DNA of 64,000 nucleotides from an uncultured Alphaproteobacteria bacterium. Lineage in GTDB: Bacteria; Pseudomonadota; Alphaproteobacteria; Bin95. The stretch spans positions 1-64,000 of the forward strand of contig CALLKY010000097.1 in the NCBI GenBank assembly GCA_938083135.1. The letters are read 5' to 3'. Below are positions 1 through 8,920 of the stretch, piece after piece. Position numbers and translations under genes: made by a program. Each line of letters begins with the position of its first letter. The stretch's first letter is position 1. The notes under the pieces are model-generated. The model saw nothing but the letters and a program-made list of their open reading frames with translations, was not told where the DNA came from and ran no database searches.

Positions 1-27
1 CAGCCATAAAATCGCCATTTAGACAGC

Positions 28-71
28 GCCCCTTGGCCTGCGTCAGCTATAGCTGACGCAGGCCAAGGGGC
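28..71. repeat. Perfect 44-bp palindrome without a loop
   Basis: The left arm at 28-49 is matched base for base by its reverse complement at 50-71, so the axis falls between 49 and 50 with no spacer. It reads the same on both strands and could extrude as a cruciform or act as a terminator for a gene to the left. No T run follows directly, and no second copy was seen in the window. The stretch between it and the terminator at 158 shows nothing else recognisable. Confidence 0.85.
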
Positions 72-157
72 CATCCTGAACCAGCAAGATGGACCTATAT
101 TCTACCGGGAACTGGCCCCTTTTTACTCCGCGATTGACACCCAGGGTCCACTGACAC

Positions 158-187
158 AAAAGGCCCTGGGACACCCCAAGGCCTTTT
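158..187 (-). terminator. Rho-independent terminator downstream of the thiolase
   Basis: An 8-bp inverted repeat (AAAAGGCC at 158-165, GGCCTTTT at 180-187) encloses a 14-nt loop. Read on the minus strand it gives a GC stem followed by a T run about 40 bp after the thiolase stop codon. The arms are symmetric, so it could also stop transcription from the left. Confidence 0.7.
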
Positions 188-228
188 GCTTATCAGATAA
201 TGGAGCGTTGCCCTGCAAGGGCTGGACG

Positions 229-1440
229 CTACTTAATCCGTTCGATCACCGTAGCAATGCCTTGGCCGACGCCGATGCACATGGTGCAGAGCGCACGGTC
301 GAGGCCGCGCTCCTCAAGCTCGTACATTGCTGTCATCATAAGCCGTGCGCCGGACATGCCGAGCGGATGGCCAAGGGCAATGGCGCCGCCATTTGGGTTC
401 ACATGCTCGCCATCATCAGGCAAGCCAAGGTCACGGGTGACCGCCAGGCCTTGCGCGGCAAACGCTTCATTCAGTTCAATTACGTCAATATCACCGATTT
501 TGAGGCCGAGGCGCTGCAGCAGCTTGTGGCTGGCAGGGGCCGGGCCGAAACCCATGATCCGGGGGGCCACGCCAGCGGTTGCCATACCAAGGATACGGGC
601 GCGGGGCGTAAGGCCATGCTTTTTGGCACCCGCTTCCGAGGCAAGGATCATTGCGCAGGCGCCGTCATTAACGCCGGATGCATTGCCTGCTGTTACAGAA
701 CCACCTTCGCGGAAAGGCGCGCGCAGTTTGGCGAGGCCTTCCAAGGTCGTGCCTTCACGGGGGTGCTCATCCAATTCCACAACGATGGGGTCACCCTTGC
801 GCTGTTTAATGGTGACGGGTGTGATTTCTTTGGCGAGACGGCCATTCTTCTGTGCCGCAACTGCGCGCATCTGGGAGCGATAGGCAAAGGCGTCCTGGTC
901 TTCGCGGTTAACCTGGAATTCCTCGGCGACGTTTTCAGCCGTCTCCGGCATCGAGTCGATGCCGTATTGCTTCTTCATCATTGGGTTGACGAAGCGCCAG
1001 CCAATGGTGGTGTCAAAGACTTCGCTGTTGGAGCGAGAGAATGCTGTTTCCGCTTTGCCCATAACGAAGGGCGCACGGGTCATGCTTTCAACACCACCGG
1101 AAACCATCAGATCTGCATCGCCAGATTTGATGGCGCGCGCAGCAGTACCGGTCGCATCCATGCCAGAGCCGCAGAGGCGGTTTACGGTGCCGCCGGGAAC
1201 GCTGTCAGGCATGCCCGCTAGGAGTGCCGACATACGGGCAACGTTGCGATTGTCTTCACCGGCCTGATTGGCGCACCCGAAGATCACATCTTCAACGGCG
1301 GCCCAATCAACATTTGGGTTCCGTTCCATCAGCGCTTTCAGCGGGATTGAGCCCAGATCATCGGTACGCACTTGCGCCAAGGACCCGCCATAGCGGCCAA
1401 TAGGGGTGCGGATACCGTCGCAAATATAAGCTTCAGCCAT
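229..1440 (-). CDS. pcaF: Thiolase, 3-oxoadipyl-CoA thiolase (PcaF) type
   Basis: This 403-residue acetyl-CoA C-acyltransferase closely follows the PcaF pattern: DGIRTPIGRYGG at the N-terminus, FGCANQAGEDNRNVARM near residues 54-70, the acylated nucleophile Cys90 in NRLCGSGMDA, the histidine motif NPNGGAIALGHPLG and the C-terminal second cysteine in CTMCIGVGQG. PcaF cleaves 3-oxoadipyl-CoA to succinyl-CoA and acetyl-CoA in the beta-ketoadipate pathway in the cytoplasm. No other pca gene is adjacent, so a general beta-oxidation or phenylacetate role (PaaJ) remains possible. It is transcribed alone, away from the flavoprotein gene at 1596, with a terminator behind it. Confidence 0.88.
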   Translation of the reverse strand: MAEAYICDGIRTPIGRYGGSLAQVRTDDLGSIPLKALMERNPNVDWAAVEDVIFGCANQAGEDNRNVARMSALLAGMPDSVPGGTVNRLCGSGMDATGTAARAIKSGDADLMVSGGVESMTRAPFVMGKAETAFSRSNSEVFDTTIGWRFVNPMMKKQYGIDSMPETAENVAEEFQVNREDQDAFAYRSQMRAVAAQKNGRLAKEITPVTIKQRKGDPIVVELDEHPREGTTLEGLAKLRAPFREGGSVTAGNASGVNDGACAMILASEAGAKKHGLTPRARILGMATAGVAPRIMGFGPAPASHKLLQRLGLKIGDIDVIELNEAFAAQGLAVTRDLGLPDDGEHVNPNGGAIALGHPLGMSGARLMMTAMYELEERGLDRALCTMCIGVGQGIATVIERIK

Positions 1441-1595
1441 TCGGTCGTCTCCTCTGATGCGCAGGCTATGCCGCCCACGCTTTGTTGGTTTCGCGGGTAT
1501 CGTAATCCGGGATGCGGGGATAGGCTAGGTGGCAATGCTGCAAGGCCTGGGTCCTGACCCTAGCCCTTAGGGCGTTTAACTGTGGGAGATGGGCG

Positions 1596-2762
1596 ATGTA
1601 TGATGTGATCTTGATTGGGGGCGGGTTGCATGGCGGGTTTTCGGCCTGGCATCTTCTCCAGCGGGAGCCCGGCCTTAAAATCGCGCTCATCGAACAAGAT
1701 TCGACATATTCCCACGCAGCGTCAGCGCGCTCCAGCGCTGGGGTGCGTGTGCTTTTCAGCCAGGAAGAGAACCTGCGCATGTCGCAGTATGGCCACGAAG
1801 TTTATGGCAATTTCGGCGACCTGATGGCGCTGGATGGTGAGCCGCAGCCACTTTCATTTTGGCGCCAAGGCTACATGTTCATGGCCAACACGCCAGAGCA
1901 GGCTGAAGACATGGCGGCAAACCATGCGCTGCAGACCGGCATGGGTGCCGAGGCGAATTTGCTAGATGCGACGGCGCTTAAGGCATTGCTCCCGAGCTTC
2001 CATACAGATGATGTTTTGCTTGCCTGTCATTCGCCCAAAGATGGGTGGTTGGACCCCTACGGTGCCCTGACCAGCCTGCGCCGTAAGAACCAGGCTTTGG
2101 GTGCTGAATATATTGATGGCGTGGTCACAGGGTTTCAGCAATCTGGCGGCAAGGTCACAGGCGTTGTTCTGCAGGACGGCCAAACTTTGAAGACGGATTG
2201 GGTCGTCAACGCCACGGGCGCATGGGGGGGTGAAATCTCAAAGATGATGGGCTTTGAAATTCCCGTCGTGCCGCTGCCGCGCACGCAGTTCTATTTTGAA
2301 TGCCGGGAGGAAGTGGAGCCATTTGGCCTGACCATTGATGGCCGGGGCTGTAGTGTCCGGCCAGAAGGCAAAGGCTACATCACAGGGCGGACGCATTTTG
2401 AGCGTGCTGGGGCTTTCAATTGGGACGTGAATGAAGATCACTTCTACGATGAAAACTGGCCGCTCGCCGCCCATCGCGTGCCGAAGTTTGAAGCCGTCAA
2501 GCTGCAGGCGTCCTGGACCTGCCATTACGCGTACAGCACCTGGGACGGCAATATGCTGATGGGCGCATGGCCCGGCCAGCCTGAGAACTTTCTGATGACG
2601 ACCGGGTATTCTGGCCACGGCCTGCAACATGCGCCCGCCGCTGGGCGTGCCATATCTGAACTCATCCTGGATGGCGGGTTCCAGACGCTGGACCTGACGC
2701 GCTTTGCCGCGAGCCGCGTAGCAGAAGGCCGCAAAGAACCCGAACGCGGCGTCAAAGCCTGA
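1596..2762 (+). CDS. FAD-dependent oxidoreductase, D-amino-acid/sarcosine oxidase family
   Basis: The 388-residue protein starts directly with an FAD-binding Rossmann motif (VILIGGGLHGGFSAWHL, about residues 4-20) and continues with the arginine/serine-rich SARSSAGVR segment found near the flavin in DAO-family oxidases. A second GxG region, TTGYSGHGLQHAPAAGRA, lies near the C-terminus. Family members oxidise secondary or primary amines of amino-acid-like substrates; the substrate is not evident here. A GGGAGATGGGCG stretch just before the ATG can act as ribosome-binding site. It begins a collinear run with the luciferase-like and aldolase genes, with only 21 bp to the next gene, suggesting one transcript and a shared catabolic pathway. 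Confidence 0.8.
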   Translation: MYDVILIGGGLHGGFSAWHLLQREPGLKIALIEQDSTYSHAASARSSAGVRVLFSQEENLRMSQYGHEVYGNFGDLMALDGEPQPLSFWRQGYMFMANTPEQAEDMAANHALQTGMGAEANLLDATALKALLPSFHTDDVLLACHSPKDGWLDPYGALTSLRRKNQALGAEYIDGVVTGFQQSGGKVTGVVLQDGQTLKTDWVVNATGAWGGEISKMMGFEIPVVPLPRTQFYFECREEVEPFGLTIDGRGCSVRPEGKGYITGRTHFERAGAFNWDVNEDHFYDENWPLAAHRVPKFEAVKLQASWTCHYAYSTWDGNMLMGAWPGQPENFLMTTGYSGHGLQHAPAAGRAISELILDGGFQTLDLTRFAASRVAEGRKEPERGVKA

Positions 2763-2783
2763 TCAGAATAGGGGGCAAGCCTC

Positions 2784-3854
2784 ATGGACGTATGGACACA
2801 ATTTGCCGCCTCACCGCGTGGCATCGTGAAGGTCGCTGAGGACGCAGAAGCCAAGGGCTGGGATGGGTTGTCTGTGGTTGATTCCCAGAACCTTTCCGGC
2901 GATCCCTTTGTGGCGCTGGCCATGGCGGGTGCCGTGACGGAACGAATCGGCCTCGCCACTGCAGTATCGAACCCCATTACGCGATTGCCAGCAGTAGCGG
3001 CGGCAGCCATTGCCAGCGTCGATGTTGTCAGCCGGGGGCGGGCGGTGTTTGGCGTCGGTCGGGGCGACTCAGCTTTGGCGCATCTTGGCCGTTCGCCGGC
3101 ACGGCTCAAATATTTCTCTTTGTTTCTGGACCAGTTGCAGGCCTATCTGGCAGGCAAACCAGTTGATTTTGATGCTGTGCCAATTGCCGATGAAATCGCA
3201 CCGCCCATGTCCACTTTGGCGCTTGCGCAAGCGCCAGAGGATAGCCGTATCCGTTGGTTGGAAGGCCGCAGGAAGGTGCCGGTCGAGGTGGCCGCAAGTG
3301 GCCCGAAGGTCATAGCCCTGGCGGCCGTGAAAGCAGATCGCGTGATGTTTGCACTCGGCGCGGACCCGGCTCGTTTAGCCTGGGGCGTAGAGACGGCGAA
3401 GCAAGCGCGGCTGGATGCGGGGATGGACCCCGATAGCTTGGAATTCGGTGCGTATATCAACTGCGTTTGCCACACAAATATGGATGCAGCACGGGATATG
3501 GTGCGTGGAGGCCTGACCACGTTCGCGCGGTTTTCCGTCATGCATGGGAAGACTGTCGGCCCGCTGTCTGATGCGATGGCGGATACGATGCATAAGGTCC
3601 GTGCGGCATACGACATGCGGAAGCATACAGAATCTGGGTCCGCTCAAGCGGCAGCACTCACCCCAGAATTCATTGATTCCTACGCCATTGTTGGCCCGCC
3701 TGAGCATTGCATTGAACGCTTCAGTGCGATCGCAGCGACGGGTGTTTCCAAGATCGCTATGAGTGGCAATCTGCGCGGCGCCAGCACCGAAACAGGGTTC
3801 CAGGCGAAAGCTTTGATAGAAAATGAAGTGCTGAAAGTGATCCAGCAGTTATAG
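2784..3854 (+). CDS. LLM-class (luciferase-like) flavin/F420-dependent oxidoreductase
   Basis: The 356-residue sequence has the bacterial luciferase-like TIM-barrel layout: an early WDGLSVVDSQ segment, ITRLPAVAAAAIASVD, then the conserved GRAVFGVGRGDSA turn that binds cofactor phosphate. Such enzymes use reduced flavin for monooxygenation or F420 for hydride transfer; sequence alone does not separate the two here. It is 21 bp behind the FAD oxidoreductase and 9 bp before the aldolase, so the three are probably co-transcribed. One of three LLM proteins in the window. Confidence 0.8.
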   Translation: MDVWTQFAASPRGIVKVAEDAEAKGWDGLSVVDSQNLSGDPFVALAMAGAVTERIGLATAVSNPITRLPAVAAAAIASVDVVSRGRAVFGVGRGDSALAHLGRSPARLKYFSLFLDQLQAYLAGKPVDFDAVPIADEIAPPMSTLALAQAPEDSRIRWLEGRRKVPVEVAASGPKVIALAAVKADRVMFALGADPARLAWGVETAKQARLDAGMDPDSLEFGAYINCVCHTNMDAARDMVRGGLTTFARFSVMHGKTVGPLSDAMADTMHKVRAAYDMRKHTESGSAQAAALTPEFIDSYAIVGPPEHCIERFSAIAATGVSKIAMSGNLRGASTETGFQAKALIENEVLKVIQQL

Positions 3855-3863
3855 GGCCGGCCG

Positions 3864-4628
3864 ATGATGATGCGAAACTTGATGAAAGAGAAGATTGCCC
3901 GGGGTGCGCCTGCCTTTGGTGTGTCGATCATGTTTCCCTCACCGCAGATCGTAGAAATGGTTGGTCATGCTGAGTTTGATTGGGTGCTGCTGGATTGCGA
4001 ACATGGCTCCATTGGCCCCGCTGATATTGAGTTGATGGCGATGGCGGCAGACGCTGTTGGCATCACCGCAATCGCCCGACCCAAGAGCAATTCAAGCAGT
4101 GATATTCAGGCCGTGATGGATCGCGGTGTCAAAGGCGTGCAGGTGCCGCATATCCGCAACAAAGCGGAGGCTGAGCGCGCCGTTGCATCGGTCAAATTCG
4201 GGCCTGAGGGCGCGCGGGGCCTCGCTGCAGGCACGCGCCCTGATCGTTGGGGGCTTGGCGGGAAGATGGCGGATTTTGTGGAATCCGCGAATGCGCAATC
4301 CTTGGTTTGCTTGCAGATTGAAGATGCCGAAGCGCTGCCCCATGTGGATGATATTTTGACGGTTCCGGGCGTCGATGTGTTCTTCATCGGCCCGTCAGAC
4401 TTGTCCCAATCCATGGGCCATCCAGGCAATCCGAAGGCCGCACCCGTCGCTGCGGCCATCAGTGAAACACTTGCTAAAATCCGGGCAGCTGGGAAAACAC
4501 CTGGCATGCCAGCGACAACCGATGCGCTGGGTACCGTCCGCGAAGCCGGATGCCTTTATATCTACACCCACTTGCCCAAGCTGTTGGGTGCTGGAACCAA
4601 GGATTATTTGGCGAAGGCTCATGGGTGA
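3864..4628 (+). CDS. HpcH/HpaI-family aldolase
   Basis: A 254-residue class II pyruvate aldolase of the HpcH/HpaI/citrate-lyase-beta superfamily. The metal-site motif LLDCEHG is near residues 43-49, followed by IARPKSN, GVQVPHIRNKAEAE, the metal-ligand region CLQIEDAEAL and FFIGPSDLSQSMG. Family members cleave 2-keto-4-hydroxy acids to pyruvate or a keto acid plus an aldehyde. The exact substrate cannot be read from sequence. It follows the LLM gene by 9 bp. Several early methionines make the start uncertain by a few codons. Confidence 0.85.
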   Translation: MMMRNLMKEKIARGAPAFGVSIMFPSPQIVEMVGHAEFDWVLLDCEHGSIGPADIELMAMAADAVGITAIARPKSNSSSDIQAVMDRGVKGVQVPHIRNKAEAERAVASVKFGPEGARGLAAGTRPDRWGLGGKMADFVESANAQSLVCLQIEDAEALPHVDDILTVPGVDVFFIGPSDLSQSMGHPGNPKAAPVAAAISETLAKIRAAGKTPGMPATTDALGTVREAGCLYIYTHLPKLLGAGTKDYLAKAHG

Positions 4629-4731
4629 TTGGGGTTTGGTTGCCCACGCCCATGCCAATGTCGCTTTCAACTATGCAGCGCCTGCTTTAGCTTAGGGCCT
4701 GCTCGTCACGTCGAAGAAGGAATGCCCCGCA

Positions 4732-6339
4732 ATGGCGGTTCTGGAAACCAGCATTAATCCCCGCTCTAAGGGCTTTCGCGCCAATGCGAAAGAGATGGCC
4801 GTATTGGTCGAGGACTTGCGCGATGAGGTCGCCAAGGTCGCGGCTGGCGGTGGTGAGCGCTCCATGAAGCGCCATTTGGACCGGGGCAAGCTTGCGCCAA
4901 GAGAGCGCGTGCGTCGGCTGACGGATCCAGGCTCTGCGTTTCTCGAATTCTCGCAGCTCGCTGCCTGGGGCATGTATGACGATGAGGCGCCGGGCGCTGG
5001 CGTCATCACCGGGATTGGCCGGGTCATGGGCCAGGAATGTGTGATCATTTGTAATGACGCGACGGTCAAAGGCGGCACCTACTACGCCATGACCGTGAAG
5101 AAGCATCTCCGCGCCCAGGAAATTGCGCTGGAGAATCATCTACCGTGCATCTATCTGGTCGATTCCGGCGGCGCCAACCTGCCGGAGCAAGATGAAGTCT
5201 TCCCGGACCGCTGGCATTTTGGCCGCAGCTTCCGCAATCAAGCGATGATGTCCTCCATGGGCATCCCGCAGATTGCTTGCGTAATGGGGTCCTGCACTGC
5301 AGGCGGTGCCTATGTGCCAGCCATGTGCGATGAAAGCGTAATCGTGCGAAACCAAGGCACAATCTTCCTCGGCGGCCCGCCTTTGGTGAAGGCCGCGACG
5401 GGGGAGGTTGTTTCGGCGGAGGATCTAGGCGGTGCGGATGTCCATGCCCGCAAGTCTGGCGTTGTCGACCATTACGCAGCCAATGATGACCATGCGCTTG
5501 CGATCGTCCGCCGGATTGTCGCGAATCTGAACCGGGTGAAACCGGCGGAGCTTGATACCGCACCGGTGCGTGACCCGCTTTATCCGCCGTCCGAACTGCA
5601 CGGCGTGGTGCCGACAGACCTTAGAACGCCCTATGACCCGCGTGAGGTGATCGCGCGGCTTGTGGATGGCAGTGAGTTCGATGAGTTCAAGGCGCTCTAT
5701 GGCACGACTTTGGTTACAGGATTTGCCCGGCTCTATGGCAATCCGGTCGGGATCATTGCCAATAACGGCATCCTGTTTTCGGAAAGTGCACAGAAAGGCG
5801 CGCATTTCATTGAGCTGTGCGGCCAGCGCAATATTCCGCTGATTTTCCTGCAGAACATCACGGGCTTTATGGTCGGCCAGAAATATGAGACCGGCGGCAT
5901 CGCCAAAGACGGAGCCAAAATGGTGACGGCCGTTGCCACTGTCAAAGTGCCGAAACTGACCCTGATCATGGGCGGCAGCTTTGGCGCTGGAAACTACGCC
6001 ATGTGCGGCCGCTCGTATGATCCGCGCTTCCTGTTCATGTGGCCGAACGCGCGTATCTCCGTCATGGGCGGTGAGCAGGCTGCAAGCGTGCTTGCCACTG
6101 TCCGCCGCGACGGCATGGAACGGCGCGGCGAGGAATGGTCCGCAGAGGATGAGGAGGCTTTCAAGGCCCCTGTCCGCGACCAATATGAGGCGCAGGGCCG
6201 CCCGTATTTCGCCAGTGCGCGCATGTGGGATGACGGCGTGATCGACCCTGCCGATAGCCGCAAAGTCCTGGGCCTTGCCCTTTCTGCAGCATTGAACGCG
6301 CCGATTGAAGAGACGCGCTTCGGCCTGTTCCGGATGTAG
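4732..6339 (+). CDS. mccB: Acyl-CoA carboxylase beta (carboxyltransferase) subunit, methylcrotonyl-CoA type
   Basis: The 535-residue protein matches methylcrotonyl-CoA carboxylase beta over its full length: [15 protein letters not shown] near 45-60, [38 protein letters not shown], the oxyanion loop [28 protein letters not shown] and, in the second crotonase-like half, [20 protein letters not shown] and [14 protein letters not shown]. It carboxylates 3-methylcrotonyl-CoA in leucine breakdown, or a related branched substrate such as geranyl-CoA. It precedes the biotin subunit by 11 bp. The usual leucine-pathway partners (isovaleryl-CoA dehydrogenase, methylglutaconyl hydratase, HMG-CoA lyase) are absent nearby, which leaves the substrate open. 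Confidence 0.9.
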   Translation: MAVLETSINPRSKGFRANAKEMAVLVEDLRDEVAKVAAGGGERSMKRHLDRGKLAPRERVRRLTDPGSAFLEFSQLAAWGMYDDEAPGAGVITGIGRVMGQECVIICNDATVKGGTYYAMTVKKHLRAQEIALENHLPCIYLVDSGGANLPEQDEVFPDRWHFGRSFRNQAMMSSMGIPQIACVMGSCTAGGAYVPAMCDESVIVRNQGTIFLGGPPLVKAATGEVVSAEDLGGADVHARKSGVVDHYAANDDHALAIVRRIVANLNRVKPAELDTAPVRDPLYPPSELHGVVPTDLRTPYDPREVIARLVDGSEFDEFKALYGTTLVTGFARLYGNPVGIIANNGILFSESAQKGAHFIELCGQRNIPLIFLQNITGFMVGQKYETGGIAKDGAKMVTAVATVKVPKLTLIMGGSFGAGNYAMCGRSYDPRFLFMWPNARISVMGGEQAASVLATVRRDGMERRGEEWSAEDEEAFKAPVRDQYEAQGRPYFASARMWDDGVIDPADSRKVLGLALSAALNAPIEETRFGLFRM

Positions 6340-6350
6340 AGGCAGAAATC

Positions 6351-8345
6351 ATGATCAAAAAGTTACTTATCGCGAACCGGGGCGAAATCGCCTGCCGCAT
6401 CATCCGTTCCGCCCGGGCAATGGGCATCCGTACCGTCGCTGTGTATTCGGAGGCGGACGCCAATGCGATGCATGTGCGGATGGCAGATTCCGCACGTCTG
6501 ATCGGCCCTGCATCCGCGGCGCAAAGCTATCTGGTGATTGAGAAAATCATTGCAGCGGCGCGGGCGGAAGGGGCGGAAGCAATTCATCCGGGGTATGGTT
6601 TCTTATCCGAACGTGCCGCCTTTGCGGATGCATGCAAGGAGGCTGGCCTGATCTTCGTTGGTCCATCCGCCGATGCCATTCGGGCTATGGGTGACAAAGC
6701 CCGCGCCAAAGCGCTTATGGGCAAAGCAGGCGTGCCGCTGACACCTGGATATCATGGTGAAGACCAGTCGGATGATCTGCTGGCAGATGAAGCTGCCAAG
6801 ATTGGCTTCCCCGTATTGGTGAAAGCGTCTGCGGGCGGCGGTGGGCGTGGGATGCGCATTGTTGAAGCGGCGGAAGACTTGCAGGGTGCGATGGACGCGG
6901 CGCGGCGTGAAGCCAAGGCGGCGTTTGGCGATAGTACGCTGTTGCTGGAACGCTATCTTGGCCGCCCACGGCATGTCGAGGTGCAGGTGATGGCCGACAG
7001 TCACGGCAATGTCCTGCACCTGCATGAGCGGGATTGCTCCATTCAGCGCCGCCACCAAAAGGTTATTGAGGAAGCGCCCGCACCAAACCTAACCGATGCC
7101 ACCCGCAAACAATTGACCGATGCCGCCGTCGCAGCGGCCCGCGCTATTGATTACGTCGGTGCCGGTACGTGCGAATTCCTGGTCGACGAAGACGGCAGCC
7201 CGTATTTCATCGAAATGAACACTCGTATTCAGGTCGAGCATCCCGTGACGGAGATGATCACCGGATTGGACCTCATTGAACTGCAACTCCGTGTTGCTGG
7301 CGGGGAGGCGCTGCCACTGACCCAGGATGAAGTGCAGTGCAAAGGGTCAGCCATTGAAGCCAGGCTTTATGCCGAGGACCCCACACGTGGGTTCCTGCCA
7401 CAAACCGGCACGCTGACGGCCTTCGATGTTCCCAGTAATCCCGGCCGGGTGCGCGTTGATACGGGCGTTCAGACCGGTGACGCGATCTCCGTCCACTATG
7501 ATCCGATGATCGCCAAGGTGGTCGCTTGGGCCGAAACGCGGGATCTGGCCGCGCGGGAACTGACATCGGCACTTGCTGGCACAGCGATCGCGGGTGTGAC
7601 GACCAATATTGGTTTCCTAGCGGATACGCTGCGCCACCCGGCATTCTTGAATGTGGAATTGGATACGCATTTTATTGAGCGTCATGAGGCGGACCTGCTT
7701 GGTGGCGAGCCCGCGCCGTCGATGGAAGCTATCGCCGCTGCCGTGGCACTTATGCTGGAGGAGCAGGCCGCGAGTGCTAAAGCGCTTGCAGGTGCAGACC
7801 ATGCCTCGCCTTGGGCAGAGAATGATGGCTTCCGGCTCAATCAGGACCTTGCCGAGCTATACCGCTTCCAAAGCCTGGACGATGCCGTCGATGCGACCCT
7901 GACTTGGGCGCGGGGTGGTCAAAGCCTGTCTGTCGGTGATGTTGTGCAGCCGTTCGCATATTCCGCTCCCAGTGAGGACGGCGGTGTATGGACGATCAAG
8001 TTGAGCGACCGCACCTTCCAGGCCCGCATTGCCCGGGCCGGACAGGATATTGTTGTCGGTGCGGATGGCCGCCGCTGGCGCCTGTCGCCGCTTGTATTGG
8101 GTGCAGATACTGGCGGGGATGCTGGCCCTGGATCACTCTCTTCACCCATGCCCGGCAAGATCGTGCGCGTCGAAGTGAAGGCAGGCGATAAGGTGATGAA
8201 GGGCGATCCGTTGGTCGCGCTGGAAGCCATGAAGATGGAGCATGTGATTACAGCACCGGCGGATGGTGTGGTTGAAAGTGTCAATTGCGCACTTGGCGAT
8301 CAGGTCGAGGAAGGCATCGCGCTGGTCGCGTTTGAGCAAGCATGA
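6351..8345 (+). CDS. mccA: Acyl-CoA carboxylase alpha subunit (biotin carboxylase plus biotin carrier)
   Basis: This 664-residue biotin-dependent subunit has the biotin carboxylase N-domain (KKLLIANRGEIACRIIRSA), the glycine-rich ATP-grasp loop KASAGGGGRGMR, the HERDCSIQRRHQKVIEEAP motif and FIEMNTRIQVEHPVTEMITG. The C-terminal biotinyl domain carries EAMKMEH with the biotinylated lysine at about residue 628. It supplies carboxybiotin to the MccB subunit encoded just upstream. Its last 4 bases overlap the ubiX start (ATGA), indicating translational coupling. The methylcrotonyl assignment rests mainly on the beta subunit. Confidence 0.9.
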   Translation: MIKKLLIANRGEIACRIIRSARAMGIRTVAVYSEADANAMHVRMADSARLIGPASAAQSYLVIEKIIAAARAEGAEAIHPGYGFLSERAAFADACKEAGLIFVGPSADAIRAMGDKARAKALMGKAGVPLTPGYHGEDQSDDLLADEAAKIGFPVLVKASAGGGGRGMRIVEAAEDLQGAMDAARREAKAAFGDSTLLLERYLGRPRHVEVQVMADSHGNVLHLHERDCSIQRRHQKVIEEAPAPNLTDATRKQLTDAAVAAARAIDYVGAGTCEFLVDEDGSPYFIEMNTRIQVEHPVTEMITGLDLIELQLRVAGGEALPLTQDEVQCKGSAIEARLYAEDPTRGFLPQTGTLTAFDVPSNPGRVRVDTGVQTGDAISVHYDPMIAKVVAWAETRDLAARELTSALAGTAIAGVTTNIGFLADTLRHPAFLNVELDTHFIERHEADLLGGEPAPSMEAIAAAVALMLEEQAASAKALAGADHASPWAENDGFRLNQDLAELYRFQSLDDAVDATLTWARGGQSLSVGDVVQPFAYSAPSEDGGVWTIKLSDRTFQARIARAGQDIVVGADGRRWRLSPLVLGADTGGDAGPGSLSSPMPGKIVRVEVKAGDKVMKGDPLVALEAMKMEHVITAPADGVVESVNCALGDQVEEGIALVAFEQA

Positions 8346-8920
8346 CGGACCGGCTGATCATCGGCATTTCGGGGGCTTCCGGCGTTATCTATGGCGTGAG
8401 AGCGCTGGAGCTGCTGGCGGACCTGCCCATTGAAACCCATCTGGTGATGACCAAGGCTGCCGAAATTACGCTTGCTTACGAAACGTCGATGAAAGTGCAG
8501 CAGGTCAAAGACCTGGCGGATCATGTGCATGGCGCGGCTGACATCGCTGCCAGTATTTCATCCGGCTCCTTCAAGACGCGGGGCATGCTGGTGGCACCGT
8601 GTTCTATCCGCAGCCTTTCCGAAATCGCATATGGCAATACCAGCCACTTGCTGACCCGGGCAGCCGATGTTGTGTTGAAAGAACGCCGCCGCCTTGTGAT
8701 GCTGCTCCGCGAAACACCGCTGCATCTTGGCCATATGCGGGCAATGACAGCAGCGACGGAAGCGGGCGCTATCGTGATGCCGCCCGTTCCGGCGTTCTAC
8801 GCAAAGCCTGAAACGCTAGACGATATGGTGAACCATACTGTCGGTCGTGCGCTTGATCTGTTTGAGATCGACACAGGCCACGTCCAACGCTGGGGCGAAG
8901 ATGTTGGCCGACGGAAGTGA
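8342..8920 (+). CDS. ubiX: Flavin prenyltransferase UbiX
   Basis: A 192-residue protein of normal UbiX length with the FMN-binding N-terminus IIGISGASGVIYGVRALELL, the GSFKTRGMLVAPCSIRSLSEIAYG core and the C-terminal LLRETPLHLGHMRAM motif, which contains the phosphate-binding arginine. UbiX makes prenylated FMN, the cofactor of UbiD-type decarboxylases used in ubiquinone synthesis and aromatic or unsaturated acid metabolism. It overlaps mccA by 4 bp; no ubiD-like gene is in the window. Its stop codon abuts the stop of the convergent flavocytochrome gene. Confidence 0.92.
   Translation: MTDRLIIGISGASGVIYGVRALELLADLPIETHLVMTKAAEITLAYETSMKVQQVKDLADHVHGAADIAASISSGSFKTRGMLVAPCSIRSLSEIAYGNTSHLLTRAADVVLKERRRLVMLLRETPLHLGHMRAMTAATEAGAIVMPPVPAFYAKPETLDDMVNHTVGRALDLFEIDTGHVQRWGEDVGRRK

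Noticed and set aside
208-1221. Long open frame (337 codons) on the plus strand over the thiolase gene
   Set aside because: It is antisense to a full-length, motif-rich thiolase and shows no recognisable domain.
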